Positions 52,663 to 58,821 of a stretch of DNA of 64,000 nucleotides are shown piece by piece. Location of the stretch: NCBI RefSeq assembly GCF_036345255.1, contig NZ_CP107783.1:62001-126000 (forward strand), written 5' to 3'. Position 1 is the first letter of the stretch. Each line of letters begins with the position of its first letter. A program made the position numbers and the translations under genes. Source of the DNA: Streptomyces sp. NBC_00569. Its GTDB lineage: Bacteria > Actinomycetota > Actinomycetes > Streptomycetales > Streptomycetaceae. Under the pieces are notes generated by a model. That model saw nothing but the letters and a program-made list of their open reading frames with translations, was not told where the DNA came from and did no database searches.

Positions 52663-53197
52663 GCACCGACAGCCGACAGCCGACGCTGCCGCAGCTCGTG
52701 AACAATTCGAACGCCGCAGCCCTCGGCGGGCCGCGCCCGGGGGCAGCGCTTGACTTTGCTGGTGGCGGCGCTGCGGACCTGAAGCTGCGGCAGTGTACCC
52801 ATCACCGGGTCGAAGGGGGCACGCGGATACGGCCTGGCGCTGTCTCGCTCCTCAAGTCGACCACCGCGGCGGCACGTTACGGACCCGCAAGGCCCGTTTG
52901 TATTGCGTACTCAGTCAGTTCCGCCACGCGGTGACCACCGCGGCGACAACCGTGGTGCTCGCCGCGAGGATCACCATGACGGCCCGCATTCGCTCGGTCA
53001 GGCGGGCTGTCCGGCACCGCCGGCCAGCGGGATCGATCCTTCCCGGTGGTGGCGCATCCCCCTGCGGTTCGGGGCGCCCAGTGCGTGGCAGAAGGAGCTG
53101 TCGGCACCATGAGCAGTCGCTGTCAGAACTACTCAGCCAATAGCTGCCCCTCAGTTGCGCGTGGGGCGCCGGGCGTCTGTCGTCGTCGCCTCGCATG
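52663..53197. other. 535-bp region without an intact gene
   Basis: Minus-strand codons near 52915-53010 encode a hydrophobic tail (MRAVMVILAASTTVVAAVVT then AWRN and a stop), perhaps the end of a lost membrane protein. Nothing else is convincing. Confidence 0.45.
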
Positions 53198-53536
53198 TCA
53201 CTCCATCGCGGCTTCCACCGAGTCATAGATCTGCAAGGCCCGGTGCAGGCTGGTGATGTGGAAGATCTGGAGAATGTCCGGGTTCGTAATCACCAGCTTC
53301 AGGTCACCGACGTGCGTACGAATCCGCTTGGCGATGCTGACGAAAATCCCAAGGCCCGTCGAGTCGATGAAGGGGACCTCTCTCAGGTCCACGATGAGGT
53401 GATGACGGCCCGCTTCGATACAGGTGAGCACGTGTTCCCTGATCTGAGGCACGCTGGAGACGTCGACCTCGCCGTGGATCTCGACGACGGTCCAGCCCGT
53501 CTCGTGATGGTGGCTGATGTGAAATTCCGGGTGCAT
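53198..53536 (-). CDS. STAS-domain anti-sigma factor antagonist
   Basis: 112 residues. WTVVEIHGEVDVSSVPQIRE starts the STAS fold, and VPFIDSTGLGIFVSIAKRIR carries the phosphorylatable Ser in DSTGLG. Such proteins bind and titrate HATPase-type anti-sigma kinases and are dephosphorylated by SpoIIE/PP2C phosphatases, setting free a sigma factor. ATG 53536 is chosen because the fold starts there; earlier in-frame Mets are in unlike sequence. The HATPase/phosphatase fusion at 58822 is a conceivable partner. Confidence 0.92.
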   Translation of the reverse strand: MHPEFHISHHHETGWTVVEIHGEVDVSSVPQIREHVLTCIEAGRHHLIVDLREVPFIDSTGLGIFVSIAKRIRTHVGDLKLVITNPDILQIFHITSLHRALQIYDSVEAAME

Positions 53537-53931
53537 GGGTTGCCTAACGGCGATGCCCTGGGGAGAAGTTTTGGGTCGTGCCTGCCGCACGTCCGTTCCG
53601 CATATGCACGAACGGCTGGCCATGACCTCACCCGTCAGATGGCGCATGTCCATGGCTTCGTCACCGCGAACGCACGACAGGCCAACCTCTGACGTCACCG
53701 CGAGCGGGCGGGTGATTGCTCAAGTCAGCGTCTCGTGGCTCCCAACGGTCGCCCGGCGCGACGTGGCACAGGGCCCGGCCGGCCGTGGGCTACGGCGTCG
53801 GCGTCGGCGTGGTGGACGAGCGCGCTGGTAGCGCGAGGCGTGCGCAAGTCTGGCGGAAGAATCCCGCCACGGCAGACATAGATTGCCTGCGGTCCACGCG
53901 TCCTTGTGGGCGTTAAGAAACGGGAGGGCCC
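53537..53931. other. 395-bp divergent intergenic region
   Basis: Promoter space between the STAS gene (minus) and the sigma-factor operon (plus). No gene supported. The ribosome site GGGAGG precedes the sigma gene at 53921-53926. Confidence 0.5.
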
Positions 53932-54483
53932 ATGGACCCGCAGGACCACGAAAGATTCCGGGACTTCGTCGACGCCCGGTGGGGCGCCTTGCTGCGCCTG
54001 GCGAACCTGCTCACCGGCGGTGACCGCCACGAGGCCGAAGACCTCGTGCAAACCGCTCTGATGAAGGCGCTGGGCCGCTGGCAGCACATCGAGGACCCGG
54101 AAGGCTACGTGCGCAAGGTGATGTACCGGCACCAGATCAGCCGCTGGCGGCTGCGCCGGCCGCACCGCGAGGCGACGTTCGCCGCACCGCCCGAGAGTTT
54201 CGGTGTCACTGACGGCACATCCGCCGCTGACCTGCGGATCACCGTGAGGCAGGCATTGGCCCGACTGACGCCGCGACAACGCACCGTACTGGTGCTGCGC
54301 TACTTCGAGGACCTGTCCGAGACGGAGGCCGCGGGCGCGCTGGGCTGCTCGGTGGGCACCATACGCAGCACCACCTACCGGTCGCTGGCCCGGCTGCGCA
54401 CACTCGCGCCGGAGCTGAGTTCCCCCGCGCAGACCGCATCGACCACCCCGCACAACATGTCCCTGAAGGGAGCTCGCCCATGA
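53932..54483 (+). CDS. ECF sigma factor of the actinobacterial SigE-like (ECF41/42-free) type
   Basis: 183 residues. Region 2 is RFRDFVDARWGALLRLANLL, with EDLVQTALMKALGRWQHIED and YVRKVMYRHQISRWRLRRPH. Region 4 is ALARLTPRQRTVLVLRYFED, LSETEAAGALGCSVGTIRST and TYRSLARLR. It directs RNA polymerase to a small regulon. No zinc anti-sigma motif is inside it. It is translationally coupled (ATGA) to the membrane propeller gene that follows, which may act as its anti-sigma or sensor partner. The subgroup name is only approximate. Confidence 0.93.
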   Translation: MDPQDHERFRDFVDARWGALLRLANLLTGGDRHEAEDLVQTALMKALGRWQHIEDPEGYVRKVMYRHQISRWRLRRPHREATFAAPPESFGVTDGTSAADLRITVRQALARLTPRQRTVLVLRYFEDLSETEAAGALGCSVGTIRSTTYRSLARLRTLAPELSSPAQTASTTPHNMSLKGARP

Positions 54484-55865
54484 GCGCCGACCAGAGCGCC
54501 GACCAGCTGGACCGCGTGGTCCGCGATGTCCTGCACGCTTGGACCCCCGACGGCCCCGGCGCTCCCAAGGACATCGCCGATCGCATCGTGCGTCGCCGTC
54601 GGCTCCGCAACCTCGTGCGCGTCACCGGCGCCGCTCTCGGCCTGGCCGGCATCACCCTGGGCACCGCTCTCGCCACCGGTGCGGGCGGCGACAACGGGAC
54701 GCCGTCACCGGCCGCGCGGGTGAGCAAGCAGAGCAAGCTGCTGTGGCAGACCACGTTGCCCGGTAAGTCCTGGGACGCCTGCACCACCGGTGCCGATACC
54801 GGTGACGTGTACTGCCGGGGGACGGAGTACGACTTTGTCGGTGTGGACGCCCGTACCGGCAAGGTCGAATGGCAGCAAAAGGCCAAGGACGCCAACGGCA
54901 ACAGCGCCCCGGCGGGATCGATGCCCGGTGGCCGTGACGGGGTGTTGTACACCTACGCTGATCACGCCCCAGGGGCGCCCCGGGCCGGCACCGACCTCGT
55001 CGCCCTCGACATCAACAGTCGGCGAGTGCTGTGGAAGCACGAGCTGGCCGACGACAGCCGAGGCCGGACCTCCGCCGTGCTGTTCGACGGCGGGATCCTC
55101 GCCAACGCCCCGACCTTCAAGAGCGTGGTCGCTCTGGACGGAGCGACGGGCCGGACGCTGTGGACGTACAAATGGAAGAAGGCCGATTGCGACCGGGCTG
55201 TGATCGGCGGCGTCCCGTACCTGACGTGCTCACCGGACAGCAAGAAGGCGCCGCAACAGAGCACCGTCGTCCGTCTTGACCCGGCGACGGGCACAGCGCG
55301 GACAGTCGCGACCGTTGAGGGCCCGACCACGTACATCGGTACGGACGGGGACGCCGTGCTGCTGGGCGGTATGGCCGGCGGACAGAAGAACTTCAGCGAC
55401 CCCGGTCCCGCCACCCTGACCCGCGTCGACACCCGCTCCGGCTCGGTGTCCCATCACCGCGTCGAGGGCCTGCCAACCGGTGTGGTCGCAGACGGCCTCA
55501 TCCTGGCAGCCGGCAGCAACGGCAGCGCCGTCGCGTACTCCGCCGACAGCGGCAAGCGGCTGTGGTCGCGCAACCTCGGGCTGACGTTGCACAAAGAGCC
55601 GCGCAACCCCACGCTGCACGAGTTGCCCTCCGCCGCCACGGTGGACCTCACCAGCCGCATGGCGTACTACCTCGCCCCCTCCGGGCACCTGGTGGGCCTT
55701 GATCTGGACACTGGTGCGGTGCTCTGGCGCGGCCGGGTCCCGCTGCCGAAGAGCCCGATACAGGGCGGGATCGCGCCCGAGCTCATGAGTCACGGCCACG
55801 ACCTCATCGGCCAGGTCGGCGGCGAGCTCTTCAGGATCAAGCCCCAGCTGCCTCAACGAGGTTGA
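54480..55865 (+). CDS. Membrane-anchored PQQ-like beta-propeller protein, sigma-factor partner
   Basis: 461 residues. A cytosolic N-terminus of about 45 residues (DQLDRVVRDVLHAWTPDGPG) precedes a single helix (VTGAALGLAGITLGTALATG). The extracytoplasmic part has repeated propeller blades of the type VDARTGKVEWQQKAK, LDINSRRVLWKHEL, LDGATGRTLWTYKW and LDLDTGAVLWRGRV. It overlaps the sigma-factor stop by four bases, so the two are coupled. The short cytosolic part could hold the sigma factor and the propeller sense the cell surface, as in other ECF loci. Direct evidence is context only. Confidence 0.85.
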   Translation: MSADQSADQLDRVVRDVLHAWTPDGPGAPKDIADRIVRRRRLRNLVRVTGAALGLAGITLGTALATGAGGDNGTPSPAARVSKQSKLLWQTTLPGKSWDACTTGADTGDVYCRGTEYDFVGVDARTGKVEWQQKAKDANGNSAPAGSMPGGRDGVLYTYADHAPGAPRAGTDLVALDINSRRVLWKHELADDSRGRTSAVLFDGGILANAPTFKSVVALDGATGRTLWTYKWKKADCDRAVIGGVPYLTCSPDSKKAPQQSTVVRLDPATGTARTVATVEGPTTYIGTDGDAVLLGGMAGGQKNFSDPGPATLTRVDTRSGSVSHHRVEGLPTGVVADGLILAAGSNGSAVAYSADSGKRLWSRNLGLTLHKEPRNPTLHELPSAATVDLTSRMAYYLAPSGHLVGLDLDTGAVLWRGRVPLPKSPIQGGIAPELMSHGHDLIGQVGGELFRIKPQLPQRG

Positions 55866-55981
55866 CGATCCAGATGCAGCGAGGCCGCTCGGGCATCGCC
55901 GCCGAGTGGGGTCTCGCAGTGGTGCTGTTCGGGGCAGCGTCCAAGACCCTGCTCGAGGGCCCGGCCGGTGGCCCGCCCCAC

Positions 55982-56129
55982 GAACCGTCCCCACACATGA
56001 AGGCGACCGTGCTCCGCGAAACGGGACCAGGCCCTCGCTCGGACCATCCCCGCAGGCGCAGGGGCAATGTCGGCCATCTCGCCCTGCCGCTGCGCAAAAC
56101 AGGGGCATCCCCACAGGCGCAGGGGCGAC
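55982..56129. CRISPR. Degenerate type I-E-like CRISPR array C (2-3 repeats)
   Basis: Repeats at 56041 (GGACCATCCCCGCAGGCGCA) and 56102 are spaced by 61 bp. A much-worn copy at 55982 is 59 bp further left. Same repeat family as arrays A and B. It lies directly upstream of the csp gene. No cas genes in the window. Confidence 0.8.
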
Positions 56130-56232
56130 GATGTGAGGCAGGATAAGCGGCGTTGTAGCGCTCTTTCCCGAGAGCGCATGGAGGCCGAGCTGTTCCGCGT
56201 GGACGAGCTCGGGTGATGTGAAGGACACACGT

Positions 56233-56436
56233 ATGGCCAGCGGCACCGTGAAGTGGTTCAACAGCGAAAAGGGCTTCGGCTTCATCGAGCAGGACGGCGG
56301 AGGCCCCGACGTCTTCGCTCACTACTCCAACATCAGCGGCAACGGCTACCGCGAACTCGTCGAGGGCGAGAAGGTCACCTTCGACATCACCCAGGGCCAA
56401 AAGGGCCCCCAGGCGGAGAACATCGTCCGCGGCTGA
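56233..56436 (+). CDS. Cold-shock protein, CspA family
   Basis: 67 residues with the RNP motifs KGFGFIEQ and VFAHYS in a single cold-shock OB fold: [20 protein letters not shown], then [20 protein letters not shown] and [10 protein letters not shown]. It binds single-stranded RNA/DNA as a chaperone in the cytosol. ATG 56233 has GAAGGAC just upstream; an earlier in-frame Met adds five residues and is less likely. A strong terminator follows. It is flanked by CRISPR-like repeats on both sides, and a decayed copy of the same arrangement is at 29276. Confidence 0.95.
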   Translation: MASGTVKWFNSEKGFGFIEQDGGGPDVFAHYSNISGNGYRELVEGEKVTFDITQGQKGPQAENIVRG

Positions 56437-56457
56437 CCACACTCACGGTCATAAATC

Positions 56458-56497
56458 GTGTGGGGGTGCTCGCCGGCAACGGCGGGCACCCCCACAC
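56458..56497 (+). terminator. Terminator of the cold-shock gene
   Basis: GTGTGGGGGTGCTCGCC and GGCGGGCACCCCCACAC form a 17-position stem with one T-G pair and a 6-base loop, 22 bases after the stop. The right arm and loop recur at 29325-29356 without the left arm. Confidence 0.9.
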
Positions 56498-56533
56498 GCG
56501 TTGCACGAACCACGAACAGAACATGCGCGCGGA

Positions 56534-56623
56534 CCCCACCCCTCCCGGGCGCTCAGGCGACGTGATGGACGCGCCGTCACCGGTGTCGGACGACGGACCT
56601 TCCCCCGCAGGCGCGGGGACTTT
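56534..56623. CRISPR. Degenerate CRISPR-like repeats D (2 repeats)
   Basis: A worn repeat near 56534-56562 and a better one at 56595-56623 (GGACCTTCCCCCGCAGGCGC, with one inserted C), about 61 bp apart. The first matches the first repeat of array B, including flanking bases, and both follow a csp terminator. Confidence 0.65.
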
Positions 56624-56733
56624 TCCCTAAGTTCGCACCCGTGCGTCCGGGCTCGTGCGGCGGCCTCGAGCGCAGTGATCTTGCCGTCACGTGCCGCCGG
56701 CCGCGGAACGCGGCAGAGCGCAGCGGTGAGAGG

Positions 56734-57720
56734 ATGGCGAGGGTGACGGCACGAACCAGTGACATCGACAAGGCAGCCGGTGTGCTGCGCGGCGGAGGCC
56801 TGGTGGCCTTCCCGACCGAAACGGTCTACGGACTGGGCGCCAACGCCGAGGACCCCGCCGCCGTAGCGCGCATCTTCCAGGCCAAGGGCCGCCCGCCCTC
56901 CCACCCGCTGATCGTCCACATCGGCGGCGCGCAGCTTCTGGACGACTGGGTCCAGGAGGTGCCCGCGACGGCGCGCCTGTTGGCACAACACTTCTGGCCG
57001 GGGCCGCTGACGCTGGTCCTGCGGCGCAGTCAGCGGGTGCCCCTCGAAGCGACCGGGGGCCTTGAGACGGTCGCCGTGCGCGTGCCCGAGCACCCCGTCG
57101 CACTCGCGCTGCTCTCGGCGTTCGGCGGCGGTGTCACGGCCCCGTCCGCGAACCGTTTCGGCTCGGTCAGCCCCACCACGGCCGACCACGTCCGTGCGGA
57201 GCTGGGTGACGCGGTCGACTTCGTGCTGGACGGCGGCTCCTGCGAGGTCGGCGTCGAGTCGACCATCGTCGACGTCACGGGCGAGACCCCGAGCCTTCTT
57301 CGGCCCGGCGGGGTGACGCGCGAGGACCTCGAAGCGGTGCTGGGCCGCCCGATCTCGCTCGACGCGACCAGCGACGTCCGGGTGCCGGGCCAGCATCCGT
57401 CCCACTATGCGCCGCGGGCGCGGGTCGTCCTCGTCGAGCCCGAGAACATCGCAGCCGAAGCGGCACTCGCGCAAGACGCCGGGCACCAGGTGGGCGTCTT
57501 CCTCCCCCCTGCCTTCGCCGACACCCCGGTGAAGGCGCACGCCGTGGTGGCGGTCCCCGCCTCGATGGCCGCCTACGCGCGCGGGCTGTACGGGTTCCTG
57601 CGCGAACTCGACCAGCAGGGGTGCGACCTCATCGTCGCGTCCTTGCCGGTGGAGGAGGAACTGGGACTCGCCATCGCCAACCGGCTGCGCCGCGCGGCCG
57701 GACCCCGGCCCACCGCCTGA
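56734..57720 (+). CDS. L-threonylcarbamoyladenylate synthase, Sua5 type
   Basis: 328 residues. The YrdC domain is GGGLVAFPTETVYGLGANAE, IFQAKGRPPSHPLIVHI, FWPGPLTLVL, TVAVRVPEHPVALALL and APSANRFGSVSPTTADHV. SIVDVTGETPSLLRPGGVTR ends it. A Sua5-type C-terminal domain follows the PGQHPSHYAPRA linker. The enzyme makes threonylcarbamoyl-AMP for the universal t6A37 tRNA modification. ATG 56734 follows GAGAGG. A second Sua5-like gene in an accessory region is unusual, because cells normally rely on one housekeeping copy. It may serve as a spare or in secondary metabolism. Its 3' tail is duplicated at 62397. Confidence 0.93.
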   Translation: MARVTARTSDIDKAAGVLRGGGLVAFPTETVYGLGANAEDPAAVARIFQAKGRPPSHPLIVHIGGAQLLDDWVQEVPATARLLAQHFWPGPLTLVLRRSQRVPLEATGGLETVAVRVPEHPVALALLSAFGGGVTAPSANRFGSVSPTTADHVRAELGDAVDFVLDGGSCEVGVESTIVDVTGETPSLLRPGGVTREDLEAVLGRPISLDATSDVRVPGQHPSHYAPRARVVLVEPENIAAEAALAQDAGHQVGVFLPPAFADTPVKAHAVVAVPASMAAYARGLYGFLRELDQQGCDLIVASLPVEEELGLAIANRLRRAAGPRPTA

Positions 57721-57991
57721 ACAACAACCAAGGCCCGCTGCACGTTCTGCACGACGCGCGGCGCCACAGCACCCGATGCATCACAGCTCGCGCGCACCGG
57801 CGCCACAGCACCCGATGCGCCACAGGTGGCGCGCACCGGCAGGCGCTCGGCCGCCTGTGGTGCTCGGCCACGAGATGACCGAGCACCACTGGGCACCCCA
57901 GGGGGCGGGCCCCTCATGCCTCATCCGCCGGCCTTGACGGGCACCGGGACGCCCGCACCGGTGCCGTCAGCGGGGCGGTGCCACCTGCGGC
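57630..57991. repeat. Direct repeat, copy 1: sua5 3' tail plus downstream DNA
   Basis: Diverged duplication of 62397-62757 in the same orientation. It spans the last 30 codons of sua5 (LGLAIANRL), the segment AACCAAGGCCCGCTGCACG, a 38-bp tandem pair at about 57768-57844 and the hairpin at 57857. Copy 2 has small insertions, so identity is moderate. Confidence 0.88.
57857..57889 (+). terminator. Terminator downstream of sua5
   Basis: GTGGTGCTCGG and CCGAGCACCAC pair perfectly around an 11-base loop, 136 bases past the sua5 stop. In the second copy (62 kb) one arm has mutated. Confidence 0.6.
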
Positions 57992-58745
57992 TGCGACGTC
58001 GGCGTGACCCGTCCGAGCAGCATCGTGCGACTGCCCTTTGGGGCCAAAGCCCTGGGAGTCGCACTTCGGCAAAGCGGCAGGTCAGGGGTCGGCCCAGATG
58101 AGCAATAGGGCGTAAAGCAGCAGCGCGGAAGGCCAGCTGGTGCCTCCCGGACGGGTGCGCCGGTGCGCATACATCAGCTGCTCCGAGCCACTGCCGGCCG
58201 CCTCCCGCGCCGCCAGGCGGTTGTGCGACCGCACGTGCAGAGCGGCAAAGCGAAAATGGCACCGCCACCGGGCGGACGCCTTCGCCATCGGCCTTGCCCG
58301 CCCCAGGGGCGAGGGAGGAACCCGCGCATGTCGTGCGCTGCCCGATGTGCGGACGGCACGGTGCGCACGGTTTGTGGAGGCGCACGCGTACCGGCCCACA
58401 CGGGCCGAAGCTCTCGTGAGCCGGCACGCGTGGGCCGGCACGCGTGGGCCGGATGAACGGGCAGCGCCGGCCCCTCGCCTGCCTGTTCGCGCGGCACGCA
58501 GGGGAGATCTTGCAGCCGGACGGCATCCTGCTTCGTCGAGAAGGGCCGGTACGGCTGGCAAGCGCTGGACGAGCCGGCGGTCTCGGCGTGGTGGGTGGGG
58601 TGAGTACCGGAGGTCACTGGAGTGCGCCGAGACGTTCCTCGACGACGGCACACTGCCCGAAAAGCATCGCCGACGCATCGTCGAGAACAGGGACTTTCGT
58701 GCGCTCCACGGCTGCGCCGGCCACGGGAGCGAAGACACTCACACT

Positions 58746-58790
58746 CGCCGGCCGCAGCGCCTGGCCCGCGACGGCAGGCGCTGCGGCCGG
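58746..58790 (-). terminator. Terminator of the transporter-phosphatase fusion gene
   Basis: GCCGGCCGCAGCGCCTG and CAGGCGCTGCGGCCGGC form a perfect 17-bp stem with an 11-base loop, 31 bases beyond the stop of the minus-strand fusion gene. Confidence 0.88.
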
Positions 58791-58821
58791 CGAGGCGGCC
58801 GTCCGATGTGCCCCCTCGGTG

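Larger units (their letters stand above)
57721..58821. other. 1.1-kb region with repeats and a possible zinc-finger scrap
   Basis: After the duplicated tail the plus strand around 58165-58260 encodes CSEPLPAASRAARRLCDRTC then RAAKRKW, a Cys-x-x-like pattern resembling small zinc-ribbon proteins of actinomycetes. The frame is poor on both sides. A short tandem GGCACGCGTGGGCC occurs twice near 58424-58452. Nothing else is supported apart from the terminators. Confidence 0.4.
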
